DNA from: Edaphobacter sp. 4G125
Lineage (GTDB): Bacteria > Acidobacteriota > Terriglobia > Terriglobales > Acidobacteriaceae
Direction: 5' to 3'
DNA length: 64,000 nt
Assembly (NCBI RefSeq): GCF_014274685.1
Contig: NZ_CP060393.1
Location: 3,345,501-3,409,500 of the forward strand
How positions within the stretch are numbered: the first letter of the stretch is position 1; each line of letters starts with the position of its first letter. Below the pieces are notes generated by a model, which saw nothing but the letters and a program-made list of their open reading frames with translations, did not search any database and was not told the DNA's origin. A program made the translations under genes and the position numbers. Shown here piece after piece: positions 52,640 to 61,754 of the stretch.

Positions 52640-54808
52640 TTATTCCGGCATTTCAAACTTAAGATGCGAAGGATACTTCGCCGACCCATAAATTGAAATC
52701 GTCTGACCAGAATAGGAGTTCGCCGGAGCCATCATGATGTTCGGCACATAGGTTTGCGGATTCCGGTCATACAGCGGGAACCAGCTCGATTGTACCTCCA
52801 CCATAATGCGGTGCCCTTTTAGGAAAGTGTGGTCCACACCGTGCAAACTCCACTTGTACTCTGTCACCTCACCCGGTTTCACGGGCTCTGGCTTCTCCAG
52901 GCTGTTCCGATAACGACCGCGTAGAATCTCATCGGCAATCATCAACTGATAACCGCCCATCCCATCCGGCGCATCTTTGGGATACACGTCAATCAGCTTC
53001 ACCACCCAGTCGCCATCGGTTCCCGTTGTCGAGGCAAACAGATCGGCAACAACGTCTCCTGTCACCGTCACATCATGATCCAACACAGGAGTCGTAAAGT
53101 TCGCCAGGTCTTTACGGCCGCTCACAAACCGCTGATCTTCCACCAGCCATGTTCGCCACTTCGATCCATGCCCATACGTCGACTGAATCGGCCTGTGACG
53201 GTACGGAACTGGATTCTTTGGATCGGCGCTGTAATTTGTCGCAATCTTCCCGCCCGTCCCCTTCTCTCCTGGCGCCGTCATCGTCAGGCTGCGATCGGCA
53301 TTCAAATACAACTTCGCTTCCTTGAAGCCTTCCTTCGGTGGCCACGCGCTATATCGCTCCCACCGGTTCACTCCTGTCCGAAAGCTCGCCGTATCCTTCA
53401 GATCAAATCCCTGTCGGTCCTTCAGGTACTTCTCAAAAAATGGCGCCTCAATCGTTTTGCGATAGGTATCACCCGTCGGCGCGCCAAAATTTACCACTCC
53501 CAGGTGGCGCGTCGTCTGAACCCAACCACCGTGGTTCCACGGCCCCAACACCAGAAAAACTTCATGGTTCTTATCGTGCGGCTCCAACGCCGCATATTCC
53601 GCCTGCGGACCCCACATATCCTCCTGATCCCACCAACCGCCGACCTCCAGTGTCGGAACCTCCACCTTCGTCAGATGCGGTTCCACCGCCATCGCCTGCC
53701 AGAACTTCGTATATGCAGGCTGCGTCAGAAACGCCTTCGCCGTCGGCAGATTGCTCATTCCCGCGCTCTTCGCTGCGCCTGCAAAGTTTTCATTTTTCAA
53801 AAAGAACTCAAATGTATCCTCGTTCGAATCGACACGCACATCGGTCTTCTGTCCCTCAAGCTGCTGCACATAGTCGAAGCCGTATGTCTCGCGAAATGCT
53901 CCGTTGTGAAAGAAATCATCGCCAATCCAGATATTGGTCATCGGTGCTTGCGGTGAGATTGCCTTCACCGCCGGATGTGCGTTGATGCCTGCCATCATCG
54001 CTAGAAATCCCGGATACGAGATTCCATACGCGCCCACGCGCCCATTATTATTCGGAACATTCTTCAACAGCCAATCGACCGTGTCGTTTGTGTCAGTGGT
54101 CTCATCCACATCGTTCTTCGTCTTATGTTCGACGATGGGATGGTTCATCACGAACTGGCCTTCCGATTTATATCGTCCGCGAATATCGCCAAATACAAAA
54201 ATGTATCCGCTCGCCGCCAGCTCTGGCTTCGATGCATTCACGCTCGTCGACGACTCATAATCCACTCCATAGGGTGTTCTTTCCATCAGAAATGGCAGTG
54301 GCTCCCCGGAGTGCTCTGAGCCTTCCGGACGAAGAATCACCACATGAAGCTTCACGCCATCGCGCATCGGAATCATCTCCTCCGAGCGCGTGTACTCGCG
54401 AAAATGGTTCAGCTTCTCCGGCTGATCGCTGAACCGCACCATAGTCGCCGCGCCCCCGTTGCTACGGGATCCCGCCATGGTCGTCTTCAGTTCTGTCACT
54501 TTGCCAGCCGCATCGCGAATGAACTCCACGCGTACCGGAATTCCGGGAACAAAAAAATGATCTTTTGACTCTGATTTCAGTTCCCTGGTCTCCATGCGCT
54601 CCCCTTCGACGCAAAGAGCCTCCCCACAGACCGTCACTACATGGATTACGTCCGGCTCGAACGTTCCGCGATACTGCCCGACATACTCAGCTAGTTGTCC
54701 TGCCGGTAACGTCACCGCAGCTGGATCGGAGACGTTCTGTGCGCACAAAGCAACCGGAAATGCCAACGCACCACAGAAAACCAGCACGGAGAAAGCACGG
54801 GGCATCAT
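52640..54808 (-). CDS. secreted CocE/NonD-type hydrolase with extra N-terminal domain
   Basis: 722 residues from ATG 54808 (GGAGG at 8-base spacing). Signal peptide (AFSVLVFCGALAFPVALCAQ). Residues about 35-110 form a small beta domain (EYVGQYRGTFEPDVIHVVTV, like DUF3471), then the X-Pro dipeptidyl peptidase S15/CocE core with the nucleophile motif GAYGISYPGFLAMM, LMERTPYGVDYESST, GWWDQEDMWG, GPWNHGGW and a C-terminal beta-sandwich. Hydrolyses amide or ester bonds of secreted substrates. The N-terminal domain is not in the classical CocE. Confidence 0.88.
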   Translation of the reverse strand: MMPRAFSVLVFCGALAFPVALCAQNVSDPAAVTLPAGQLAEYVGQYRGTFEPDVIHVVTVCGEALCVEGERMETRELKSESKDHFFVPGIPVRVEFIRDAAGKVTELKTTMAGSRSNGGAATMVRFSDQPEKLNHFREYTRSEEMIPMRDGVKLHVVILRPEGSEHSGEPLPFLMERTPYGVDYESSTSVNASKPELAASGYIFVFGDIRGRYKSEGQFVMNHPIVEHKTKNDVDETTDTNDTVDWLLKNVPNNNGRVGAYGISYPGFLAMMAGINAHPAVKAISPQAPMTNIWIGDDFFHNGAFRETYGFDYVQQLEGQKTDVRVDSNEDTFEFFLKNENFAGAAKSAGMSNLPTAKAFLTQPAYTKFWQAMAVEPHLTKVEVPTLEVGGWWDQEDMWGPQAEYAALEPHDKNHEVFLVLGPWNHGGWVQTTRHLGVVNFGAPTGDTYRKTIEAPFFEKYLKDRQGFDLKDTASFRTGVNRWERYSAWPPKEGFKEAKLYLNADRSLTMTAPGEKGTGGKIATNYSADPKNPVPYRHRPIQSTYGHGSKWRTWLVEDQRFVSGRKDLANFTTPVLDHDVTVTGDVVADLFASTTGTDGDWVVKLIDVYPKDAPDGMGGYQLMIADEILRGRYRNSLEKPEPVKPGEVTEYKWSLHGVDHTFLKGHRIMVEVQSSWFPLYDRNPQTYVPNIMMAPANSYSGQTISIYGSAKYPSHLKFEMPE

Positions 54809-54932
54809 CAAACAGACCTCCAAAATCCATCTATCGAACTATAGAAAAACGACCACCGATGAATAGGATGTCATCAACGGAATCCGATTGAAAGATCCGT
54901 TCCATCCGTATCATCAGTGGCCGTCCTGTTCT

Positions 54933-55154
54933 TTAGGTAAGATTCGCTGGGCTCGCCTGGCACTGGAACCCGATCCTGTTATGGGATCCATCGCAGAAGG
55001 GACGCTTCTCGCTCGCGCCACACCGGCACAACGAGATTGCTGGCTTGCCCGTTAGGTCCCAATGCCGTCCATCCGCGTCTGTCAACGAAATCGGTCCCTC
55101 CACCCGTAGTGGACCATTCGGACGAACTGTAATCTTCACTGCTTGTTCTGACAT
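54933..55154 (-). CDS. CDGSH iron-sulfur domain protein
   Basis: 73 residues. CRCGASEKRPFCDGSH matches the CDGSH motif (CxC, C, H ligands) that binds a 2Fe-2S cluster. N-terminal KITVRPNGPLRVEGPISLTDADGRHWDL is typical of short bacterial members. Redox or cluster-transfer role, cytoplasmic. Confidence 0.92.
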   Translation of the reverse strand: MSEQAVKITVRPNGPLRVEGPISLTDADGRHWDLTGKPAISLCRCGASEKRPFCDGSHNRIGFQCQASPANLT

Positions 55155-55233
55155 GAGTACTACTCTCTTTCGCTAAGATGAGCCCAGCATAGCAAACCCG
55201 CCTGCAATTTGGCTCCACCGCAAAATAGCCACC

Positions 55234-55497
55234 TCAATCAGGAAAATCCAGCTCCACCTCATCCACGTAACACCATCCCCACGTCTCACCCGGCTCAATC
55301 GACCGCATGATCGGATGCTTCGTCGTGTGAAAGTGCTTCGTCGCATGCTTGTTGGGCGATGAATCGCAGCAACCCACATGCCCGCAGATCTCGCACATTC
55401 GCAGATGGACCCACCGCCCACCAATCTTCAGGCAATCCTCACAGCCCTTGGCCGAAGGTTTAACGTCACGTATCTGGTCCAGATGTTTACACTGCAT
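55234..55497 (-). CDS. UBP-type zinc finger protein
   Basis: 87 residues from ATG 55497 (AGGGG upstream). Zinc ligands in GCEDCLKIGGRWVHLRMCEICGHVGCCDSS and HFHTTKHPIM with DEVELDFPD at the end. Similar to the ubiquitin-binding UBP domain but widespread in bacteria that lack ubiquitin; role unknown. Minus-strand neighbour of the CDGSH gene with 79 bases between. Confidence 0.85.
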   Translation of the reverse strand: MQCKHLDQIRDVKPSAKGCEDCLKIGGRWVHLRMCEICGHVGCCDSSPNKHATKHFHTTKHPIMRSIEPGETWGWCYVDEVELDFPD

Positions 55498-55553
55498 AAC
55501 GCCCCTCTCCATTCATCTCAGGATGCTAACTCAAAAACATCTCAACCAGATTT

Positions 55554-57101
55554 CTACTCCTCTGTCATTTCCGCGATCCCATACTCCTTAAGCTTGCGAT
55601 ACAGAGTCGTTTTTCCAATCCCCAACAATTTAGCGGCAAGCAATTTATCCCCATTCAACTGACGAATCGTCCCCAAAATCGCCTGCTTCTCCATCTCTGC
55701 GATTGAAAGAATCTCCCCCGCCCCTTGCGTCCCCATCGATGGAGAATGAGCCTGAGCCACCATCTCTCCCGAATCTTCTGCGGCTTCGGCGCTTTGCTGC
55801 ATTCTCAGATCTTGCAGCTGTGTCGGCATATCTCCCAAATGCAGCACTGGACCACTCGATAATGCGCAGGCACGCTCGATCGCGTTCTCCAACTCACGGA
55901 CATTCCCTGGCCAGTCATACTCCGCCATTAGCCGCAGGGAATCATCGGAAAGCGTTCTCTCCACGCCGCTCTCCTTCTCCATCCGAGCCAGAAAGTGGAT
56001 CGCCAGCAACGGAATATCATCTCTCCGCTCCCGCAGCGGAGGAATCTTCAGGTTGACCACATTCAGCCGGAAAAAGAGGTCCTTACGAAATTTGCCCTGC
56101 TCCACCATAGCCGCCAAATCACGGTTGGTCGCCGCCAGTACGCGTGCCGAGATGGGACGAGCCTGTGTCGCTCCCACCGGACGAACCTCCTTCTCCTGCA
56201 AAGCCCGCAACAGCTTCGCCTGCAAGTCCAGCGGCAGCTCACCGATCTCATCCAGAAAGACTGTTCCACCCTCTGCCGTCGCCAGCAATCCCTCCTTAGC
56301 GCGATCTGCTCCCGTAAAGGCTCCCTTCACATGCCCGAACAGCTCGCTCTCAATCAGACTCGGCACCAGAGATCCACAATCCACCGGAACAAAAGGCTTG
56401 GCCGCGTTCGGTCCATTAAAGTGAATCGCTCGCGCTACCATCTCTTTGCCCGTTCCACTCTCGCCCAGAATCAGCACCGGATGCGTCGAGAACGCCACCT
56501 TCGACAGAATCCGATAGAGCTTCTCCATCTCCGGAGACTGCCCAATCAGCCCTTCCGTGTCCTCCTGCGAACGCAGCCTCTCCCGCAACAACCGGCTCTC
56601 GCGGTCAAAGTGCGCCCGCTGCCCTGCTCGTTCCAGCACGGTCGTCAGCTCTTCCAGTGTGAACGGCTTCGTCAGGTAATCCCGCGCCCCAATCCGCATC
56701 GCCTCCACCGCCGAGGAGACTGTCGCAAACGCCGTCATCACCACCACGGCCGTATCCGGATACAGCGTTTTCACCTGCTCCAGTAGGGTCAACCCACCAC
56801 CATCCGGCAGCTTCAGGTCCAGCAGCAGCACATCGATCTTCCGATGCTTCAGGATCGCCCGAGCACCCGCAACGCTCTCCGCACTTACAACGGCATAACC
56901 CGACCCTTCCGCCGCCGAGCTGCATGCCTGGAGCATCGAAGCATCATCGTCGACGATCAGAACATGCAGCATCCTCTTGCCATCGATCGATTCGGACATC
57001 TTGACATCACCTACCGCCTTCGCACTCTCTGCCCCAATCACCAGTCCGGCAGATCCCTGCCGATTCCCCGTCGCCTTCCTGTCCTGCACTACTGTTGTCA
57101 T
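55554..57101 (-). CDS. NtrC-family sigma-54 response regulator
   Basis: 515 residues from ATG 57101 (GGAG upstream). An N-terminal extension, then a receiver domain (VLIVDDDASMLQACSSAAEGSGYAVVSAES, VLLLDLKLPDGGG phosphoacceptor Asp, TAFATVSS, LTKPF), a sigma-54 AAA+ domain with Walker A GESGTGKEM, GAFTGA loop ELFGHVKGAFTGADRAKEG and DWPGNVREL, and a Fis-type HTH (LAAKLLGIGKTTLYRKLKEYGI). No kinase gene is adjacent. Its own promoter is sigma-54 type, with two upstream palindromes. Confidence 0.94.
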   Translation of the reverse strand: MTTVVQDRKATGNRQGSAGLVIGAESAKAVGDVKMSESIDGKRMLHVLIVDDDASMLQACSSAAEGSGYAVVSAESVAGARAILKHRKIDVLLLDLKLPDGGGLTLLEQVKTLYPDTAVVVMTAFATVSSAVEAMRIGARDYLTKPFTLEELTTVLERAGQRAHFDRESRLLRERLRSQEDTEGLIGQSPEMEKLYRILSKVAFSTHPVLILGESGTGKEMVARAIHFNGPNAAKPFVPVDCGSLVPSLIESELFGHVKGAFTGADRAKEGLLATAEGGTVFLDEIGELPLDLQAKLLRALQEKEVRPVGATQARPISARVLAATNRDLAAMVEQGKFRKDLFFRLNVVNLKIPPLRERRDDIPLLAIHFLARMEKESGVERTLSDDSLRLMAEYDWPGNVRELENAIERACALSSGPVLHLGDMPTQLQDLRMQQSAEAAEDSGEMVAQAHSPSMGTQGAGEILSIAEMEKQAILGTIRQLNGDKLLAAKLLGIGKTTLYRKLKEYGIAEMTEE

Positions 57102-57150
57102 CGTCTTCACTCCAACCCTTTTCTTCTCTGCAATGGGCTGCACATCTCTA

Positions 57151-57166
57151 ATCAACTGGAGTGCCA
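57151..57166 (-). promoter_or_regulatory. sigma-54-like promoter of the NtrC-type gene
   Basis: On the minus strand TGGCAC-N5-TTGAT, matching TGGCACG-N4-TTGCW except for the GC at -12, which is GA. Located about 50 bases before the ATG, consistent with a leader of about 40 bases. Confidence 0.5.
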
Positions 57167-57263
57167 AACTGGAACTGGCCCGTATCTGACTGAAAGATCA
57201 GAGATAAGAACCATTCGTTTTTAACTCCCCTCCAGACAAGCACCACTTCTCCAATCCCGCAAT

Positions 57264-57276
57264 TCCCAATTTGGGA
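57264..57276. promoter_or_regulatory. palindromic enhancer candidate, site 1
   Basis: TCCCAATTTGGGA (TCCCAAATTGGGA on the minus strand), 13-bp palindrome about 125-137 bases upstream of the predicted sigma-54 start. Same form as site 2: TCCC-RAATY-GGGA. Confidence 0.5.
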
Positions 57277-57346
57277 CAGAACCCGCCAGATAAGCCCAAA
57301 TTGCAACACTTAGCGCTCATTCCGGATTCCCTAAACGGAACTCTCG

Positions 57347-57359
57347 TCCCGATTCGGGA
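57347..57359. promoter_or_regulatory. palindromic enhancer candidate, site 2
   Basis: TCCCGATTCGGGA, 13-bp palindrome 208-220 bases upstream of the regulator start and directly at the -35 zone of the divergent rph gene. It could serve both genes. Confidence 0.5.
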
Positions 57360-57377
57360 ATCTCATTGACCGCCATC

Positions 57378-57383
57378 TATAAT
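57378..57383 (+). promoter_or_regulatory. -10 box of rph
   Basis: TATAAT, 10 bases before the ATG at 57394, so the transcript would have almost no leader. The -35 position falls on site 2 and lacks a TTGACA-like hexamer. Confidence 0.45.
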
Positions 57384-57393
57384 CAATTTCCGA

Positions 57394-58140
57394 ATGCTTC
57401 CTGCCTCTTCCCAAATCTTTCGTCCCGACTCCCGTCCCGCCGATTCCCTTCGTACCCTCCGCATTACTCCTGGCTTTGTCGCCATGGCCGAAGGCTCCGT
57501 CCTCATCGAAACCGGGAACACCCGCGTCCTCTGCAACGCCTCTGTCGAGCAGGGAGTCCCCGCCTGGCTCCGCAACTCCGGCCGCGGCTGGGTCACCGCC
57601 GAATACGGTATGCTCCCCCGCGCCACCCTCACCCGCACACCACGCGAAGCCGAGCGTGGAAAGATCGGTGGCCGCACCCACGAGATCCAGCGCCTCATCG
57701 GCCGCAGCCTTCGCTCCGTCGTCGACATGAAGGCCCTCGGCGAGCGCACCGTCATCCTCGACTGCGACGTCCTCCAGGCCGACGGCGGAACCCGCACCGC
57801 CGCCATCACCGGCGCCTGTGTTGCCCTCGCCATCGCTCTCCAGAAGCTCGTCGCCGCCGGAACCCTCAAGTCCTCGCCTCTGCGCCAGATGGTCGCCGCA
57901 ACTTCCGTCGGTATCGTCGACAGCAACATCCTGCTCGATCTCTGCTACGAAGAGGACTCCCGCGCCACCGTCGACATGAACGTCGTCATGCTCGCCGACG
58001 GCGGTCTCGTCGAAACCCAGGCCACCGCCGAAAAAGATTCCTATTCTCGCCAGCAACTGAACGAGATGCTCGACTACGCCGAAAAAGGCATCCACGAACT
58101 CCTCGCCGCTCAGAAGGCTGCTCTTGCCGCTTCACTCTAA
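57394..58140 (+). CDS. rph: ribonuclease PH
   Basis: 248 residues. [43 protein letters not shown] and [45 protein letters not shown] are family signatures; phosphate-binding Arg and catalytic Asp are present. RNase PH trims tRNA 3' ends phosphorolytically. No strong Shine-Dalgarno, consistent with a near-leaderless mRNA. Downstream gene lepB is 13 bases away. Confidence 0.97.
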   Translation: MLPASSQIFRPDSRPADSLRTLRITPGFVAMAEGSVLIETGNTRVLCNASVEQGVPAWLRNSGRGWVTAEYGMLPRATLTRTPREAERGKIGGRTHEIQRLIGRSLRSVVDMKALGERTVILDCDVLQADGGTRTAAITGACVALAIALQKLVAAGTLKSSPLRQMVAATSVGIVDSNILLDLCYEEDSRATVDMNVVMLADGGLVETQATAEKDSYSRQQLNEMLDYAEKGIHELLAAQKAALAASL

Positions 58141-58153
58141 TCGACAGGAAACC

Positions 58154-58921
58154 ATGATGAAAAAGACCTCGAACGAGACCCGCAGCAGAACCCTTCATGA
58201 GTTCGCTTCTCTCTGCTCTACCTTTGCAGTTGGCCTCTTCATCATGACCTTTCTCTTCCAGAACTTCGCCATCCCCTCCTCTTCCATGGCGAGCACCCTT
58301 CTGGTCGGCGATCACGTCCTCGTCGAGCGCGTCTCTCTCGCACCCTCTTCCCCTCTTGCTGGATTTCTTCCCTACGGCCAGCTCCATCACGACCAGCCCA
58401 TCGTCTTCTGGCGGCCCGCGCCCAACGCCAGCGGCGACCACGACATCCTCGTCAAGCGGGTCATCGGACTTCCTGGCGATCGCATCCATCTTCGCCACGG
58501 CGTGGTCTATCGCAACGGCATTGCTCTGCACGAGCCCTACGCCGCTCACCCCACCGCGGCCAACTACGATCCCTACAACGACGACTTTCCCGCCATCCCC
58601 GCCGACCAGGGCCGCGACGTCCTCGCCTCCTGGTCCGTCGATCTTCCCACCCACATTCAGGGAGAAGACCTCGTCATCCCTCCCGGCTATTACTTCATGA
58701 TGGGCGACAACCGCACCAACAGCTACGACAGCCGTTACTGGGGACTCGTGCCTCGCGCCAACCTGATCGGACGCCCCCTCTTCATCTACTGGTCCTTCAA
58801 AACCCCCGAAGACCAGGAGTACAAAACCTCCCTCTCCGACCGCTCCACCTTTGCGTTCCATCAGGCCCTTCATCTCTTCGATGAAACCCGCTGGGACCGC
58901 ACCTTCCGCCCTGTCCGATAA
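58154..58921 (+). CDS. lepB: signal peptidase I
   Basis: 255 residues from ATG 58154 (ACAGGAAACC upstream). One N-terminal membrane helix (FAVGLFIMTFLFQNF), then FAIPSSSMASTLLVGD with the catalytic Ser, and LVKRVIGLPGDRIHL with the catalytic Lys; GDNRTNSYDSRYWGLVP is the family box E. It cleaves signal peptides at the outer side of the inner membrane, and thus serves the secreted proteins in this window. The C-terminus (YKTSLSDRSTFAFHQALHLF) is unconserved. Confidence 0.95.
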   Translation: MMKKTSNETRSRTLHEFASLCSTFAVGLFIMTFLFQNFAIPSSSMASTLLVGDHVLVERVSLAPSSPLAGFLPYGQLHHDQPIVFWRPAPNASGDHDILVKRVIGLPGDRIHLRHGVVYRNGIALHEPYAAHPTAANYDPYNDDFPAIPADQGRDVLASWSVDLPTHIQGEDLVIPPGYYFMMGDNRTNSYDSRYWGLVPRANLIGRPLFIYWSFKTPEDQEYKTSLSDRSTFAFHQALHLFDETRWDRTFRPVR

Positions 58922-59034
58922 AAACATACCGCCTGAGTTCGCAAAACACACGAAGCGACATATCAAAAAAGCGGGCTTCAACCGACAAGATAAAAGTGCA
59001 AACGGGACAAGTAAAACACTCGAAAGGTAAAACT

Positions 59035-59463
59035 GTGAATCCGAGAAAGGCTTTCAAGGTATTTGGAGAAAACATCGAGGTCCTTGTCACCAGCGAAGAG
59101 ACCCAGGGAACATTCAGCATGATCGTCCAGACCTCTCCTCCAGGAGGCGGACCACCACCCCATATGCACCGCGATGAAGACGAGATCTTCCGCGTTCTGC
59201 AAGGAGAATTTGAGCTCTTTGACGGGACGCAGTGGACGAAGCTCCAGGCTGGAGAATACGCCTATACCCTTCGCGGCAGCGTACACACCTTCCGTAACTG
59301 CGGCACAACCGAAGGAAAGATCCAGGCCATCGTTATTCCCGGTAAGCTGGACCGCTACCTTGAGGCCATCTCTCCGTTCAACATGCCTCAGGACGTCGAG
59401 CGTGTATTGGAGATATCACAGGACTTCGGGATCACTTTCGTTACACCGGACCAACAAACATAA
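59035..59463 (+). CDS. cupin-domain protein
   Basis: 142 residues from GTG 59035 (AAAGG at 7-base spacing); a GTG at 58996 adds 13 residues. Cupin motif 1: PPHMHRDEDEIFRVLQGEFE with the His-X-His and Glu metal ligands. Motif 2: PGEYAYTLRGSVHTFRN-like. Compact single-domain cytoplasmic cupin; function unknown. Oxidative or metabolic role possible. Confidence 0.85.
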   Translation: MNPRKAFKVFGENIEVLVTSEETQGTFSMIVQTSPPGGGPPPHMHRDEDEIFRVLQGEFELFDGTQWTKLQAGEYAYTLRGSVHTFRNCGTTEGKIQAIVIPGKLDRYLEAISPFNMPQDVERVLEISQDFGITFVTPDQQT

Positions 59464-59479
59464 CCGATCCACCGCATGC

Positions 59480-59516
59480 CCCATTCATGCCGCCGTTTCA
59501 TCGCGGCATGAGTGGG
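59480..59516. terminator. 14-bp hairpin between convergent genes
   Basis: CCCATTCATGCCGC pairs with GCGGCATGAGTGGG, with one G-U pair and a 9-base loop. No T-run on either strand, so a poor intrinsic terminator on its own. It lies in the 136-bp gap of the cupin and 59600 genes. Confidence 0.45.
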
Positions 59517-59599
59517 AAATATTCGAGCGTTAGCACAAACCTTTCCCACACTGCCATCACCAGCTATCCCTTCCACAGCGCCATTCTGAACATTCCAAC

Positions 59600-60301
59600 T
59601 CAATGGCAGGCCTGCACATCCTGAAAACTCCCGCCTGGTACTGCCATTGAAGTCACCCCCTGTGCACAGGAAAGAATCTTCTGGTCCAGAGGATCATCGT
59701 TCAGCGAATCTGGAGAAACATACGTCACCGTGCTCCTCAACGCCAGAAAGCGATCACTCAACTGCTGGACCATCCCCATTGCGCTTTGCAACAGCGGCAG
59801 CATCTGGCGGTCCGCCTCTGTACTCGCTGTAGCCGAAGCCATCGTCATTCGGTTTTCTGCGTTGCGGCGATACCCGGTAATCCAGCTCTGCTCCACTGGG
59901 TTATTCGTGCGAACAGCATTTTCAATCGCGCTGCGCCACTCTCGAACTGCCGTCACCTGTTCCACCGCAGCGCGCAGAAACTCCCGCGTGAACCCCTTCT
60001 CTTCAGGCGGCTGCGGAGCAGCAACTGGTTGTGGAGGAGGAGGAGCAACCCTTGGCGAAGGCAACGTCAGTACAATCCTGTTTCCCTGAAAACCCAGCGT
60101 CGCACCTGTAATCCGGGCCAGCCCCTCCACCTCGACATACGCGCGACCATTGCGACGGATCACGGCTGCATATCCGTCATGGTTATTCACGACCAGTTCC
60201 GTGCTCCGCACCTCGGTTTGGGTTGCATTCTGCGCCGCTCCCGGCATGCATCCGATGACAATCGTCAGCCCCGCTATCCCAATTCTGCGCCAGCCCCTCA
60301 T
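59600..60301 (-). CDS. secreted protein with copper-amine-oxidase-N-like stalk domain
   Basis: 233 residues. Signal peptide (RRIGIAGLTIVIGCMPGAAQ). Residues about 36-82 (LVVNNHDGYAAVIRRNGRAYVEVEGLARITGATLGFQGNRIVLTL) resemble the copper amine oxidase N-terminal beta domain seen in stalk proteins. A Pro-rich linker and a helical C-terminal half with two Cys (ILSCAQG, VQACH) follow. Function unknown. Confidence 0.7.
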   Translation of the reverse strand: MRGWRRIGIAGLTIVIGCMPGAAQNATQTEVRSTELVVNNHDGYAAVIRRNGRAYVEVEGLARITGATLGFQGNRIVLTLPSPRVAPPPPQPVAAPQPPEEKGFTREFLRAAVEQVTAVREWRSAIENAVRTNNPVEQSWITGYRRNAENRMTMASATASTEADRQMLPLLQSAMGMVQQLSDRFLALRSTVTYVSPDSLNDDPLDQKILSCAQGVTSMAVPGGSFQDVQACH

Positions 60302-60578
60302 CGATCGCTCCTCCGCAAACAGTTCGGTCTCAGTCTATCTATTCCGAACATTGAGCCGTACCCCTCAAATCTCTGCCTTACAACAGCAATCTGCATGTCA
60401 AGCCTCCAAAGACGTCAAACATCGAAAAATCAATAACTTACAGGATGCAGGTTTACCCACCCCGACTCACTACAATAGAAAGAGATCGAAAAAAATAGAG
60501 AGCGAAAATGGCGGTACAGACCTATCCAACACAGCCGCGTTTGCATCCGCTTTCAGCCTGAAGTGGCTCACACGGGAG

Positions 60579-60637
60579 GTCCGAACCTAAACCAAGCGAT
60601 TCGAATACTTTGCGCAAAATAGATAGGGGGGAGGGGA
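60579..60637. repeat. dispersed repeat R2, copy c
   Basis: GTCCGAACCTAA, then TTCGAATACTTTGCGCAAAAT, then AGATAGGGGGGAGGGGAG. The TACAATAGAAA box at 60471 lies 108 bases before it, as for copy a (62 bases). The whole gap 60302-60722 (421 bp) is otherwise free of recognisable genes; the aldolase ribosome site AGGAG is at its end. Confidence 0.75.
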
Positions 60638-60722
60638 GATGCAGCGAACACCTCTAAGCCAGCTCTCATCTGCCCTGTGTAAAATGACCCTCTAAATACC
60701 TAACTTTAGGAGAATAAGAGCA

Positions 60723-61733
60723 ATGTCGAAGCTGACCCCAGGCAAACTTGCAGGACTCAAAGCCGTTTCCGACCCGCGTGGCGTAATTGCCGCCGCTGCC
60801 ATGGATCAGCGCGGCTCTCTCCAGAAGTCGCTGGCCAAGGAGCGCGGAGCCGCCGCCAACGCCCAGGACCTCGAAGAGTTCAAGATCGGCGTAACTGATG
60901 TCCTCACCCGCCACGCCTCGGCAATTCTGCTCGACCCTGAGTACGGCCTTCCTGCCTCGAAGGTCCGGAACGGTAAAGGCCTCCTGCTCGCCTACGAAAA
61001 GACCGGATATGATGCTGCAACCCCGGGCCGCCTCCCCGACCTGCTTGATGTCTGGAGCGTACGTCGCCTGAAGGAAGCCGGAGCCGACTGCATCAAGATC
61101 CTCCTCTACTACACCCCTTTTGAGAAAACCTCCATCAACGATCACAAGCACGCCTGGGTCGAGCGCATCGGCGACGAATGCCTTGCCCATGACATCCCCT
61201 TCTTCCTCGAAACCGTCGGTTATGACGCTGAGGGTGGCGATGAGAAGTCTCTCGCCTACGCCAAAAAGAAGCCCGAGGTCGTCTCCGGTTCGATGGCAGA
61301 ATTTGGCAAGGCGCGTTACAACGTCGACGTCCTCAAAGTCGAAGTCCCTATCGAGATGTCCTTCGTGGAAGGCACAAGGTCCTTCAAGGGGGAACGCGCA
61401 TACACCCGCGCCGAAGCGTTGCAGCACTTCCGTGATGCCGAGGCCATGACCCACAAGCCTTTCATCTACCTCTCCGCCGGTGTCTCCAATCCTGTCTTTA
61501 TCGAAACCCTCGAACTCGCGGGTGAATCTGGAACGAAGTTCAACGGCGTTCTCTGCGGCCGCGCCACCTGGAAGGACGGTATCCCCATCTTTGCCAAGCA
61601 GGGGCCGAAGGCCTTCCGCGAATGGCTCGAAACCACAGGCGTTGAAAACATCAACAACGTCAACAACGCTCTTAAGGCCGCCACTCCCTGGTATCACAAG
61701 TTCGGAGTGAAAAGCCTGGCGGAACTTAGATAA
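60723..61733 (+). CDS. tagatose-1,6-bisphosphate aldolase, LacD-like
   Basis: 336 residues. N-terminal GKLAGLKAVSDPRGVIAAAAMDQRGSLQKSL and the Schiff-base Lys segment GADCIKILLYYTPFE are typical of class I LacD-type aldolases; VEVPIEMSFVEGTRSF and YLSAGVSNPVFIETLELAGESG continue the TIM barrel. Cleaves tagatose- or fructose-1,6-bisphosphate to triose phosphates. AGGAG lies upstream at 10-base spacing. Terminator follows at 61828. Confidence 0.92.
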   Translation: MSKLTPGKLAGLKAVSDPRGVIAAAAMDQRGSLQKSLAKERGAAANAQDLEEFKIGVTDVLTRHASAILLDPEYGLPASKVRNGKGLLLAYEKTGYDAATPGRLPDLLDVWSVRRLKEAGADCIKILLYYTPFEKTSINDHKHAWVERIGDECLAHDIPFFLETVGYDAEGGDEKSLAYAKKKPEVVSGSMAEFGKARYNVDVLKVEVPIEMSFVEGTRSFKGERAYTRAEALQHFRDAEAMTHKPFIYLSAGVSNPVFIETLELAGESGTKFNGVLCGRATWKDGIPIFAKQGPKAFREWLETTGVENINNVNNALKAATPWYHKFGVKSLAELR

Positions 61734-61754
61734 GCACGCTAGTCACTCTAGCGC

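Noticed and set aside
57331-58095. 254-codon minus-strand frame with Asp/Gly-rich sequence
   Set aside because: Antisense to rph; composition is typical of a shadow frame in GC-rich DNA.
60590-60615. GATTCGAATAC as part of a tRNA T-arm
   Set aside because: No acceptor or anticodon stem can be formed around it; the sequence belongs to repeat R2.
60666-61697. 343-codon minus-strand frame
   Set aside because: Antisense to the aldolase gene, which has the Schiff-base Lys and full-length similarity.
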